Source: Bacteroidales bacterium (lineage in GTDB: Bacteria > Bacteroidota > Bacteroidia > Bacteroidales > UBA932). Taken from it: DNA of 64,000 nucleotides. Below the pieces are notes generated by a model. The model made no database searches and was not told the DNA's origin. It saw only the letters and a list, made by a program, of their open reading frames with translations. Numbering within the stretch: the first letter of the stretch is position 1; each line of letters starts with the position of its first letter. Positions 41,857 to 50,449 of the stretch are shown in pieces. The stretch is from positions 1 through 64,000 of the forward strand of contig SUYQ01000008.1 in assembly GCA_015060325.1 (NCBI GenBank), given 5' to 3'. The position numbers and the translations under genes are program-made.

Positions 41857-42543
41857 ATGCTGGTAGTACTTGAAGGCCTGGACGGAGCAGGCAAATCGAC
41901 ACAGGTAAAAAGACTCAGAGCCTATCTGGAATCCCGTCTCGGGAGTCTCGAATACATACATTTCCCACGCTATGACGCACCCGTCTACGGCGATCTCATA
42001 AGCCGTTTCCTTCGCGGAGATTTCGGTTCCAACGAGACCGTCCACCCACAGTTGGTCGCACTTCTGTTCGCTGAAGACCGCCATGGCGCCGCTCCACAGA
42101 TGAAGAGCATCCTTCGCGAAGGAGGACATGTACTTCTGGACAGATATGTCTATTCAAACATCGCATATCAGTGCGCCAAGCTCAATAACCCTGATGAGGC
42201 GTCATCTCTCAGGGAGTGGATATTCAACACTGAGTATGGGGAATTCGACCTGCCTGTACCGGATCTCAACATCTTCCTTGACGTACCCATCGGATTCGTC
42301 GAATCCAAACTGAAAAGTCAGAGAGGAGGAGCAGACAGGGACTATCTCGAAGGCGGCCAGGATATTCACGAATCCGACATTGCTTTCCAGGTCCGTGTCC
42401 GCGACATATACAGAAAGCAGTGTGAGATCGACCCGAAATTCATAAGGATCGACTGTTCCGACGAAAATGGGAACATGCTTCCTCCGGGTGCGATATTTGC
42501 CAAGATACAGGCCGTTGTAGATTCATTCACTAAACTCCAGTAA
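41857..42543 (+). CDS. tmk: Thymidylate kinase
   Basis: 228 residues. Tmk phosphorylates dTMP to dTDP. The P-loop GLDGAGKSTQ begins at residue 7, the DRY-type motif is in VLLDRYVYSNIAYQCAKL, and the lid region is in KLKSQRGGADRDYLEG. Length is slightly above the usual 205-215 but close to the Bacteroidota form. The next gene begins one base after the stop. Confidence 0.95.
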   Translation: MLVVLEGLDGAGKSTQVKRLRAYLESRLGSLEYIHFPRYDAPVYGDLISRFLRGDFGSNETVHPQLVALLFAEDRHGAAPQMKSILREGGHVLLDRYVYSNIAYQCAKLNNPDEASSLREWIFNTEYGEFDLPVPDLNIFLDVPIGFVESKLKSQRGGADRDYLEGGQDIHESDIAFQVRVRDIYRKQCEIDPKFIRIDCSDENGNMLPPGAIFAKIQAVVDSFTKLQ

Positions 42544-42544
42544 C

Positions 42545-43720
42545 ATGATCGCTCTTCTTCTGCGACTGAAAAGATTCTGCGGCATCATAGCAGGTATGGT
42601 ATTCTTCCTTTCCGGCATTGTCAAGCTTATGGACCCTGTCGGAGCGGGATTGGTCATGAGCGAATACTATCAGTTCCTCCATATCGGTTTTATGGATTTT
42701 TCCGCAAAATTCATGGGAACATTGTTCGCATTCGCAGAGACGATCATAGGAGCAGCGGTCATAACAGGAGTCTGGAGAAGAATCACAGCCAAGATAGCTC
42801 TGGGACTTCAGGGATTCTTCACGCTGCTGACCATTGCCCTGGTGATCTTCAATCCGGAAATGGACTGCGGCTGCTTCGGTGAAGCCATTCACCTGACACA
42901 CATGCAGACCTTTGTCAAGAATCTGATTCTGCTGGCCCTCATTCTGATCTACATCATTCCTTTGACTCACCTCGGAGAGACCAGAAAAAGGAAATACGTA
43001 TCTTTTTCATTGATAACGGTCTCCGTTCTGGCATTCACCATATACTCCTGGCTATACATACCTATGGTTGACTTCACCGCATACAAGCCTGGAGCAAAAC
43101 TGGTTGCCGGAGCGACAATAGATCCAGAAGACATGTTTGAAACAACTTTCACATATGAGAAGGATGGAGAAAGGAAAACATTTACTCTTGATGACCTTCC
43201 TGACTCCACATGGACATATGTAAGCACTGATACACACACCAACGAGGAGGCTTTGGATCAGTTCGTGGAGCTGTCATTCTACAAGCCTGAAACAGGCGGA
43301 TATTTGGATACACTTGCGACAAAAGGGAAGGTGATGGTCGTATCCGTCTATGACACTGACATGAATGCCAGGAGTTGGAAGGATATCAAGGGATTCATGG
43401 GCAGGGCCGACAATGCAGGTTTCACTACGATCCTGCTCTGTTCCAGCACCAAGGGCATACCGTCAAATCTTAGGGAGCATGCCTATATCTCAGATTACAA
43501 GACCCTGATAAGCCTCAACAGGTCCAACGGAGGAGTGACATATTTCTGCGACGGAACGCTAATCAGAAAATGGGCACGGATAAGTGCACCAGACAAATCG
43601 GAGTTGAAAGAGACCTATGAAACCGACAAGACAGAAGTGCTGATAGGCAGAGAAAGCAAAGGAAGCCTTGCTTTCCAAGGCTTCCTTCTATACGTTTTCG
43701 CAGTGATGTTGCTGTTATAG
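42545..43720 (+). CDS. DoxX/MauE-type membrane protein (BT_3928 family)
   Basis: 391 residues. Four membrane segments fill the first about 145 residues (FCGIIAGMVFFLSGIVKLMD, FAETIIGAAVITGVW, IALGLQGFFTLLTIALVIF, FVKNLILLALILIYIIPLT). A fifth lies near 160-175. The segment EMDCGCFGEAIHLTH carries the CGCFG motif of MauE-like proteins, which in methylamine dehydrogenase maturation handle disulfides. A soluble domain of about 170 residues and a last hydrophobic segment follow. The Bacteroides family is annotated as BT_3928-like and has no proven function. It is co-transcribed with tmk. Confidence 0.83.
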   Translation: MIALLLRLKRFCGIIAGMVFFLSGIVKLMDPVGAGLVMSEYYQFLHIGFMDFSAKFMGTLFAFAETIIGAAVITGVWRRITAKIALGLQGFFTLLTIALVIFNPEMDCGCFGEAIHLTHMQTFVKNLILLALILIYIIPLTHLGETRKRKYVSFSLITVSVLAFTIYSWLYIPMVDFTAYKPGAKLVAGATIDPEDMFETTFTYEKDGERKTFTLDDLPDSTWTYVSTDTHTNEEALDQFVELSFYKPETGGYLDTLATKGKVMVVSVYDTDMNARSWKDIKGFMGRADNAGFTTILLCSSTKGIPSNLREHAYISDYKTLISLNRSNGGVTYFCDGTLIRKWARISAPDKSELKETYETDKTEVLIGRESKGSLAFQGFLLYVFAVMLLL

Positions 43721-43747
43721 ATCCCTCGACTTAGCTCGGGATGACAG
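43719..43747. repeat. ATCCCTCGACTTAGCTCGGGATGACAG repeat
   Basis: A single unit lies between the convergent MauE-like gene and an Omp28-type gene. The last bases of the plus-strand stop codon (TAG) are shared with the repeat. Confidence 0.8.
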
Positions 43748-43748
43748 C

Positions 43749-44855
43749 CTATCTGTACTCGTATGGCGTCGGCTCGTTGTAAGGACAGTCGATCACATTC
43801 ACCACCTCATATGCCTTGCCGTTCTTCGCTGTAACAAAAGCTGCGAAGTGGATGTTATTCATATCCTTGAGTTTCCACTCGGTCTTGTCTATATTGAGAA
43901 CAAATGTCCTCTGAGCAGTCTTTCCTGCCTTGATCTCTCCTAGAGGATATCCTGCATACGAATTAAGGTATCTTGAGTCAGCCGAACGCACACAATTGTC
44001 GTGATACTCAAAAGACTTGTCACCTGCAACTATACCGATCTCGTCTTTCTGCTGACCATACACATTGTCCTGCATGAACCATACACCAAGATTATACTCT
44101 CCTGTCTGGGCAGCCTTCACTTCTACAGTGACCACCAGCACATCGTCCTGATATACAGGGTTTGCAGATATACCGACCTTAGCAGGAACTGAAGTTCGTT
44201 CCTGAAGAGCTGTCTTAAGCACCTTTCCTTCTCCGAACGGATCCATGTCATAAGTGAATCCTGAAACCATGTCTATGTGAAGATATGGATATGAGTTTGA
44301 TCTAGGTCCAGAGATATAGGCTGGATCACCTGCTGCGAAAGAGTGAACAGCTGCAAGAACAGCCATATCTGCGGTCTCCTCATCCTCGAATGCAGCCCTG
44401 AGTGCGCGGATCATACCAGGGCAATATCCGCACCCGGTACCTGTATACTGGTTAAGGAAAGCCCTGTGCACAAAGGATGTATTGGAAGCTGCAGGATCCT
44501 CTACAGCAGCAGGAACCGGCATGTCTATAGCTGAAACAGCAACCGGATCTTCAGTATAGAAGGTTCCATAAGCACCTATGACTTCATACTTTCCGGCAGA
44601 CGAAGCTGTCAGTCTGTTACCGCTGACCGGTTTAATATCCTTGCCGTCCTTCAGATAGAATGTGGTCTCTGCCGTAACATCCTTGCCATCAAGCAGAGCA
44701 GTAAAGGTAGCAAAGTCCTCGCCATTGCTCTGGATCACGTTCTTGTCTGCCATAATGTAGAATCCGGCATCCATGTCTGTATCGTCCTTTTCGCAAGAGA
44801 CAGACACCACTGCCGCCATGAGCAGCAGTGATGCGATATTCATAATTCTTTTCAT
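43749..44855 (-). CDS. Omp28-related lipoprotein (divergent, CGYC)
   Basis: 368 residues. MKRIMNIASLLLMAAVVSVS then lipobox Cys and EKDDTD, an acidic surface-export-like signal. An Ig-like domain (about 30-105) precedes a thioredoxin-like domain with the redox motif in FLNQYTGTGCGYCPGMIRAL (about residue 140). The C-terminal beta domain ends NEPTPYEYR, lacking the GG-x-x-DY tail of the other three paralogues. It is nine bases after the 903-residue lipoprotein gene, so the pair forms one operon. Like the others it may be an outer-membrane thiol protein. Confidence 0.82.
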   Translation of the reverse strand: MKRIMNIASLLLMAAVVSVSCEKDDTDMDAGFYIMADKNVIQSNGEDFATFTALLDGKDVTAETTFYLKDGKDIKPVSGNRLTASSAGKYEVIGAYGTFYTEDPVAVSAIDMPVPAAVEDPAASNTSFVHRAFLNQYTGTGCGYCPGMIRALRAAFEDEETADMAVLAAVHSFAAGDPAYISGPRSNSYPYLHIDMVSGFTYDMDPFGEGKVLKTALQERTSVPAKVGISANPVYQDDVLVVTVEVKAAQTGEYNLGVWFMQDNVYGQQKDEIGIVAGDKSFEYHDNCVRSADSRYLNSYAGYPLGEIKAGKTAQRTFVLNIDKTEWKLKDMNNIHFAAFVTAKNGKAYEVVNVIDCPYNEPTPYEYR

Positions 44856-44864
44856 TGTCAGTTA

Positions 44865-47576
44865 TTATTTACCATATGTTTGCAGATATCTGGCAAAGTT
44901 TGCCTTTGCCTTGTCAAGAGTCATCACTTCCATCTCAATAGAAGGGATCTCGGCAGGCTTCTCGAATCTGGTCATGGACTTATGCGAGATCTCAAGTGCC
45001 TCTGCTTCAGGTGCGACAGCATTGCCCGACGCTTTGCGTACGGCAGACTTTGACGCTGTATGGCCCTTTGTGAGCACCACCTCTGAAACTATAGGGTTGT
45101 TCAGGAGATAGCGTCCTGTCTGCGAATCCTGACCTATCACGTTCGGATAGTACCTGATGCCGTTTCTCTCAATAGCCTTGATTGTAAGAGTGTTGTAATC
45201 ATCAGAAACCTCCACATCAAATACGAGAGGAGACGCATAATAACCTGTAACCGGATCCGCATAATAGAAGACGGTGTTGTTTGACTCCTGATCTGCATAT
45301 CCTGCCATGTAGAACGGATTGCTCCAGTTCATCACTGGAGAACCGAAATACATGTCGGCAGTGATTGTAAGCTTTGGCTCGCCATTTTCCTCGGACACTT
45401 CGATGAACATCTTCGGACCGAAGTCGCTGAAGATAGACGGAACGTCAACAGTGCTGATGGTCTCGCTCACGAAGAGGTCATAAGGAGTCATTGTCTGATA
45501 AGCGATGTCAACTCCGCCGTCAAGCCATCCCATGAGCATAAGCTTGTTCTGGTTTGCAAGTCTCTTGGTGTTGAATGTCTTGGACATTTCAATGAACTCG
45601 GTATAATATGCCTCGATTTCCTCATCTGTCCACTTGGTGTGCTCATGATAGATATCATAGATTTCATCAGTGATAGCTGAAGGGAAATCAGTATATTTAT
45701 CCAGAATGGAAACATTCTTGGTAAGTTCGCTTCTGCCTGTAGCAGACTCGGCATCGAGAACAGTAGCCGTCATAGTCCAGTCTCCTGCAAGCTTGTTCGC
45801 CATATTGAAGTAAGCTCCGCATACTTCGGCCTCGAAATATGGAGTCGTAACGTCAGCAACGGCCGGACACTCCTCTATATCATCATAGTTAAGGTCATTT
45901 GGAGTATTCTCGTCATTGAATCCTACGACGACAAGACGGGTGGTCTCGCCGTCTATAGTAGGGATCGACACCACAAGTCCTTCTTCAGAGTTGATCTTCT
46001 GGATTTCCTCTGCTGTGAATGCAGCAGACTGGCCATACTGGAGATAAGTACCGCCTTTGTTGATAGTGTAGATCCAGTCCCTGTAGTAGTTTGCACCATA
46101 GTAGCATCTTATTGCAGGGTTGTCTGCAACCGAAGTACACTTTACGTGGAACTTGGCCTCATATGGAGACGACTCTTCCTCTAGAGGAGTTACCTCGATT
46201 GTCGGACCCTTGGTCTTGGTCTTTTGAGGAGTATTGAACGTGAAGTGAGTGAAACATTGCTCTGAACCGGCCTCATCACCCATACCTGTCACGAGAACAT
46301 GGTATCTTGTGTCGGCAGGCACATCGTAGAAGTGGCTCGAAAGAACGATTTCAGCCGGACCTTCTACTACTCGTGAACCGAAATTATACAAAGAGAAGAA
46401 CGAAGCAGTCGCCCACTGGAGGAGCTCTTCCCTGCCGTCCAGAAGCTTCAGCATCTCACCGAAAGTTCCCTCGTCAAGGATACATACGCTGTAGAACATC
46501 ACATTATCGGTCGGGGTGAACGCGAGAGTCGCATCAACCGGTCCGAGCTCGACAACCTCCACGTCCACGCTGCCGTTGAGCTTGCCAGGTTCGCGCGAGC
46601 GGAAGACCTTCTTTGAGTAAGCTCCTGTCCACATATCATCGATAGGATTGTGGAGATCGACCTCATATTGTCCCAGACTCTTTGTACCCAATCCGTAGTA
46701 CTCGTCATATTTCTGACCGTCGAGCATAGGAAGGTAATAGCCGGCAGGCCATCCTGCAGGATAAACCCATCCGTCAACAGCATAATTTGGAGCATTCGGC
46801 CCCTGATATTCCGGCGGAAGTTCCATCCACTCGAACTCACCTGCCAAGAAAACGATCGGCTCGCCTGGAGAGATCGGATCCCAGATGTAGGTCTCGTCAT
46901 ATTCGTTTACCACGCCGTCCTCATTAAGGTCCTCAGAGCTCTGCATCCTGTTGGTCGCATCAGAGAATTCGAGAGTGGTGTCTCCTGTAACATACTGTCC
47001 AGCATTGGTAAGGAGCATCCAGTACTCGTCACTGTTCTGTCTCTTGAGGTTGTACATCATGAGGTCTGTCAGAGTGTAGCGGATTCCCCTGCTGCCAGCA
47101 GTGCCGGGAACTGAGTTCTTAACAGACTGCGGCACTGCGATATGCATCTTGAAGCCATCATACATCGTTGCTACAACTGTGCATAGTTCATTGAACTCGA
47201 AAGAAGGAGTCGTGAAATCAAATGCATATACCTGTGAATATTCAGTAGCAGAAAGTCTTGCCACAAGATAGAGGTGATAGTCAGTATTCTCCTCGATGTC
47301 GGCGAGCAGCTGCTGAGGGCCGGACTTCGAGAACTTGGTCTTCGAACCAAGCATGAAGATCAGGCTGGCGTCCTGATTCTCAAGTACCTCTTCCTGACAC
47401 AGATATGCAACTTCGACAGGAGTGCCTACTGTAGCATTCACAGTCACATAACCGGGAGCAGCTTCCATGAAGCTGACAGAGAACTTCTCTTCCTGCTTGC
47501 AGCCGGTAAGGATTCCGCACAGAACGGCAATCATGACGATACCGAAAGAGCGGAATGAAAATAATGTATTTCTCAT
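44865..47576 (-). CDS. Large surface lipoprotein, EF-hand-like loop, unknown function
   Basis: 903 residues from ATG 47576 (MRNTLFSFRSFGIVMIAVLC region). The lipobox Cys is in GILTGC, followed by KQEEK, an acidic export signal of the K-Q-E-E type. FN3-like beta domains cover most of the length. The DLNEDGVVNEYDETYIW segment (about residue 250) looks like a single dockerin/EF-hand calcium loop (DxNxDGxxxxxD). A late helical segment (IYDIYHEHTKWTDEEIEAYY) is unlike the rest. I do not recognise a family. The longer frame from 47642 would begin upstream of the likely promoter region and is rejected. The gene leads the operon with Omp28-type 43749. Confidence 0.75.
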   Translation of the reverse strand: MRNTLFSFRSFGIVMIAVLCGILTGCKQEEKFSVSFMEAAPGYVTVNATVGTPVEVAYLCQEEVLENQDASLIFMLGSKTKFSKSGPQQLLADIEENTDYHLYLVARLSATEYSQVYAFDFTTPSFEFNELCTVVATMYDGFKMHIAVPQSVKNSVPGTAGSRGIRYTLTDLMMYNLKRQNSDEYWMLLTNAGQYVTGDTTLEFSDATNRMQSSEDLNEDGVVNEYDETYIWDPISPGEPIVFLAGEFEWMELPPEYQGPNAPNYAVDGWVYPAGWPAGYYLPMLDGQKYDEYYGLGTKSLGQYEVDLHNPIDDMWTGAYSKKVFRSREPGKLNGSVDVEVVELGPVDATLAFTPTDNVMFYSVCILDEGTFGEMLKLLDGREELLQWATASFFSLYNFGSRVVEGPAEIVLSSHFYDVPADTRYHVLVTGMGDEAGSEQCFTHFTFNTPQKTKTKGPTIEVTPLEEESSPYEAKFHVKCTSVADNPAIRCYYGANYYRDWIYTINKGGTYLQYGQSAAFTAEEIQKINSEEGLVVSIPTIDGETTRLVVVGFNDENTPNDLNYDDIEECPAVADVTTPYFEAEVCGAYFNMANKLAGDWTMTATVLDAESATGRSELTKNVSILDKYTDFPSAITDEIYDIYHEHTKWTDEEIEAYYTEFIEMSKTFNTKRLANQNKLMLMGWLDGGVDIAYQTMTPYDLFVSETISTVDVPSIFSDFGPKMFIEVSEENGEPKLTITADMYFGSPVMNWSNPFYMAGYADQESNNTVFYYADPVTGYYASPLVFDVEVSDDYNTLTIKAIERNGIRYYPNVIGQDSQTGRYLLNNPIVSEVVLTKGHTASKSAVRKASGNAVAPEAEALEISHKSMTRFEKPAEIPSIEMEVMTLDKAKANFARYLQTYGK

Positions 47577-47639
47577 CAGTATTAAATTGAATTGATTATT
47601 AAATTCTTCCACGACCCGAAATTGCAGTTCCGGGCCGCG

Positions 47640-47677
47640 CAAAGATAAAGTTTTTTTGGAACTTTTTGCTATCTTTG
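47640..47677. promoter_or_regulatory. Divergent -7 boxes for the 903-residue lipoprotein (minus) and purB (plus)
   Basis: TATCTTTG occurs on the minus strand at 47647-47640 and on the plus strand at 47670-47677, 22 bases apart, which fits two divergent promoters with overlapping upstream regions. The purB ATG is 25 bases downstream of its box. Neither has an obvious -33 TTTG at standard spacing. Confidence 0.6.
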
Positions 47678-47702
47678 CGGCTCAATTTTTAAAAGGAAGG
47701 AA

Positions 47703-49043
47703 ATGGACTACAATTCACTTATGGCAGTATCGCCTGTTGATGGACGCTATTCACGTCAGACAGAGCCGCTCAGAGAGTATTTCAGCGAATATGCACTCAT
47801 CCGATACAGAGTGCGGGTAGAGATTGAATATTTCATCGCACTTTGTCAGGTTCCGCTCCCACAACTGGCGGATTTTGATTCATCGAAGTTCGAAGCGCTC
47901 AGGGACATATACAGAAATATGACTCCGGAAGATGCAGCCAAGGTAAAGGAGATCGAGAAGGTCACCAACCACGACGTGAAGGCTGTCGAGTATTTCATAA
48001 AGGACCGTTTCAAGGAGATGGACATCATGAAATGGGGTGAATTCGTACACTTCGGACTCACATCACAGGACATCAACAACACATCTGTTCCACTTTCTTT
48101 CAAGGAAGCCATAGAAGAGAGCTTCATGCCTCTTCTTGAAGAGGTCCTCGGACTCATCAAGTCAATGGCTGCGGACTGGGCAGATATACCGATGCTCGCA
48201 AAGACCCATGGTCAGCCGGCATCCCCTACCCGCGTCGGCAAGGAGTTCAATGTCTTTGCAGTACGTCTTGAGGAGCAGATCCGTCAGTTCAAGCTTCTGA
48301 CCTATCCGGCAAAATTCGGAGGGGCGACCGGTAACATGAATGCCCACAAGGTAGCTTACCCGGGCATCGACTGGATCACATTCGGAAATGATTTCGTGGC
48401 CTCCCTCGGTCTGAAGAGATCCTTCCCCACCACACAGATCGAGCATTACGACAACCTCGCATCGCTGTTTGACTGTCTGCGCAGGATCAACACCATCCTG
48501 ACCGACTTCGCACGCGACATATGGACATACATTTCAATGGAATATTTCCGTCAGAAAGTGAAGGCCGGAGAGGTCGGATCGTCCGCAATGCCGCATAAGG
48601 TGAATCCTATAGACTTCGAGAATGCGGAGGGTAACTTCGGAGTTGCAAATGCGCTCTATACTCACCTTTCGATGAAGCTTCCGATCTCACGTCTGCAGCG
48701 TGACCTCACCGACTCGACCGTGCTCCGTAACATCGGAATGCCGCTTGCACATTCGATGATCTCCCTCAATTCATTGAAGAAAGGACTTGGCAAACTGATA
48801 CTCAATGAAGATGCTCTGCGCGCCGATCTCGAAAGGAACTGGGCAGTGGTTGCAGAGGCTATCCAGACAATCCTCCGCAGAGAAAATTACCCGAACCCTT
48901 ACGAGACGCTCAAGGCGCTTACACGTACCGGTGCGGGCATCAATCACGAAGTCATCGCAGAGTTCATCGAGACGCTCGATGTGTCGGAATCTGTGAAGGA
49001 GGAGCTCAGGGTCATTACTCCTTGGACTTATACAGGGTTTTAG
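47703..49043 (+). CDS. purB: Adenylosuccinate lyase
   Basis: 446 residues. PurB cleaves SAICAR and adenylosuccinate in purine synthesis. The N-terminus LMAVSPVDGRYSRQTEPLREYFSEY is that of the E. coli-type PurB, KTHGQPASPTRVGKEF carries the catalytic His region, and the fumarase/ASL signature is GSSAMPHKVNPIDFENAEGN. GGAAGG just before the ATG is a good ribosome-binding site. The gene ends just before a palindromic repeat. Confidence 0.97.
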   Translation: MDYNSLMAVSPVDGRYSRQTEPLREYFSEYALIRYRVRVEIEYFIALCQVPLPQLADFDSSKFEALRDIYRNMTPEDAAKVKEIEKVTNHDVKAVEYFIKDRFKEMDIMKWGEFVHFGLTSQDINNTSVPLSFKEAIEESFMPLLEEVLGLIKSMAADWADIPMLAKTHGQPASPTRVGKEFNVFAVRLEEQIRQFKLLTYPAKFGGATGNMNAHKVAYPGIDWITFGNDFVASLGLKRSFPTTQIEHYDNLASLFDCLRRINTILTDFARDIWTYISMEYFRQKVKAGEVGSSAMPHKVNPIDFENAEGNFGVANALYTHLSMKLPISRLQRDLTDSTVLRNIGMPLAHSMISLNSLKKGLGKLILNEDALRADLERNWAVVAEAIQTILRRENYPNPYETLKALTRTGAGINHEVIAEFIETLDVSESVKEELRVITPWTYTGF

Positions 49044-49118
49044 ATTTCTCCACTCCCTCCGGTCGGTCGAAATGACAAAGGGGACGGTCGGATTGTCATT
49101 CCGAGCTTGTCGAGGAAT
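49044..49118. repeat. GAAATGACA repeat plus an inverted TTGTCATTCCGAGC copy
   Basis: A head unit (ATTTCTCCACTCCCTCCGGT, then CGGTCGAAATGACA) is followed by an inverted copy (TGTCATTCCGAGCTTGTCGA, then GGAATCT). It sits between the convergent purB and divIC-like genes and reaches the latter's stop codon. Confidence 0.85.
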
Positions 49119-49433
49119 CTATTCCTCTATAATATAGACGTCTTCGCCAGGGGCGGCAAAGCCATGCTGTTCCCTGGCGTACTTTTCCAGGGAATCCAGG
49201 TTGGATTCCCGTTCTTTCATTATACGGTCCATATCTTCGATCTCACCACGATAATACTCTTTCTCAGCATTCTGTTTCCTATACTCTTTCTTGGCATCAA
49301 TCCAGTGAAATATGGTATTTCCCGAGCCGAACAGCCATGACCAAGTGAAATACAGCAGCCACAAGGTGACAAACCATACAAACCATTTGTTATCGCCTGT
49401 ATATAAATTCTTGATCTTTTGCCAAATTTCCAT
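49119..49433 (-). CDS. FtsB/DivIC-like septum formation protein
   Basis: 104 residues from ATG 49433 (MEIWQKIKN). The layout is that of FtsB/DivIC: a short cytoplasmic N-terminus, one membrane segment (WFVWFVTLWLLYFTWSWLF, about 20-40), a coiled coil (KKEYRKQNAEKEYYRGEIED), and the conserved ending LEKYAREQHGFAAPGEDVYIIEE, where the Y-A-R-E-x-x-x-x-x-x-P-x-E pattern is diagnostic. These proteins form the FtsQLB-type complex that controls septal cell-wall synthesis. The -7 box TATTTTTG (minus, 49462-49455) is 21 bases upstream. Confidence 0.9.
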   Translation of the reverse strand: MEIWQKIKNLYTGDNKWFVWFVTLWLLYFTWSWLFGSGNTIFHWIDAKKEYRKQNAEKEYYRGEIEDMDRIMKERESNLDSLEKYAREQHGFAAPGEDVYIIEE

Positions 49434-49454
49434 GATAATTAACCTATGTCTCGA

Positions 49455-49472
49455 CAAAAATAGTTATTTTTG
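49455..49472. promoter_or_regulatory. Closely spaced divergent -7 boxes for divIC-like gene and nucleotidyltransferase gene
   Basis: CAAAAATA (minus-strand TATTTTTG) at 49455-49462 and TATTTTTG at 49465-49472 on the plus strand are two bases apart. Polymerase bound at one would block the other. -33 elements are not clear. Confidence 0.5.
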
Positions 49473-49516
49473 GGAGATTTTTATGAATTATATATTAACA
49501 CATTAAAATATTCATT

Positions 49517-50449
49517 ATGAAACCTACACTTTTGGTACTTGCAGCAGGTATGGGCAGCCGTTATGGCGGACTCAAACAGATGGACGGTCTCGGTCCCAAC
49601 GGAGAAACCATCATTGATTATTCCATCTACGATGCGGTAGAAGCGGGATTCGGAAAAGTCGTATACATAGTGCGCGAATATTTCAGAGAACAGATGGAAC
49701 AGGTGGTAAAAGAAAAGTACAGCAACGTTAAATGCGTTGACGGCACACCGCTTGAATTCCAGTTCGTCACTCAGGAACTTGACAAGATTCCTTCACAGTT
49801 CACTCTGAACCCTGAGCGCGTGAAGCCATGGGGAACAGCACACGCGGTGCTGATGGGAGCAAAAGTTGTCAAGGAGCCGTTTGCTGTGATCAACGGCGAC
49901 GACTATTATGGAAAGGAATCATTCAGAATCCTCGGAGACTGGCTCAGGGCACACGAAGGCAAGACCGGAGAATATGCGCTTGTAGGATTCGAGCTTGAGA
50001 ATACGCTCTCGGAATCAGGCGGAGTTTCACGTGGAATCGGAACCGCAGGAGCTGACAGCTACCTGACTGACGTAGTCGAGCATCATAAGATTGCAAAGGC
50101 AGAAGACGGAAAGATCTATGGTGAGAACAATGCTACCGGTGAGACTGTGGAGCTTGCTCCTAAGGCACTCTGCTCGATGAACATGTGGGGATTCACTGCT
50201 GACTATTTCGACAAGAGCGGCGAGATCTTCACAAGATTCCTTGAACAGAACAGCAACGAGCTGAAGGCTGAATACTATATTCCTTATGCAATCGACTGCA
50301 TCATCAAGGAAGGTCTGGGCAGATGTGAGCTTCTCTCTACGCCTTCACGTTGGTTTGGAGTCACCTTCAAGGAAGACAGGCCTGGAGTTGTAGCAAAGTT
50401 CCAGGAATTCGCTGATAACGGAATCTATCCGACACCTCTTTACAGATAA
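49517..50449 (+). CDS. Sugar nucleotidyltransferase family protein
   Basis: 310 residues. The NTP-transferase fold is evident: LLVLAAGMGSRYGGLKQMD at the N-terminus (the G-x-G-x-R-x-G-x-x-K loop), GPNGETIIDYSIYDAVEAGF, and the metal-binding Asp pair in FAVINGDDYYG. Substrate cannot be fixed. The family includes sugar-1-phosphate nucleotidyltransferases used for surface polysaccharide or cell-wall precursors. The stop overlaps the next ATG by one base (TAATG), so it is translationally coupled to the CPBP protease gene. Confidence 0.87.
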   Translation: MKPTLLVLAAGMGSRYGGLKQMDGLGPNGETIIDYSIYDAVEAGFGKVVYIVREYFREQMEQVVKEKYSNVKCVDGTPLEFQFVTQELDKIPSQFTLNPERVKPWGTAHAVLMGAKVVKEPFAVINGDDYYGKESFRILGDWLRAHEGKTGEYALVGFELENTLSESGGVSRGIGTAGADSYLTDVVEHHKIAKAEDGKIYGENNATGETVELAPKALCSMNMWGFTADYFDKSGEIFTRFLEQNSNELKAEYYIPYAIDCIIKEGLGRCELLSTPSRWFGVTFKEDRPGVVAKFQEFADNGIYPTPLYR

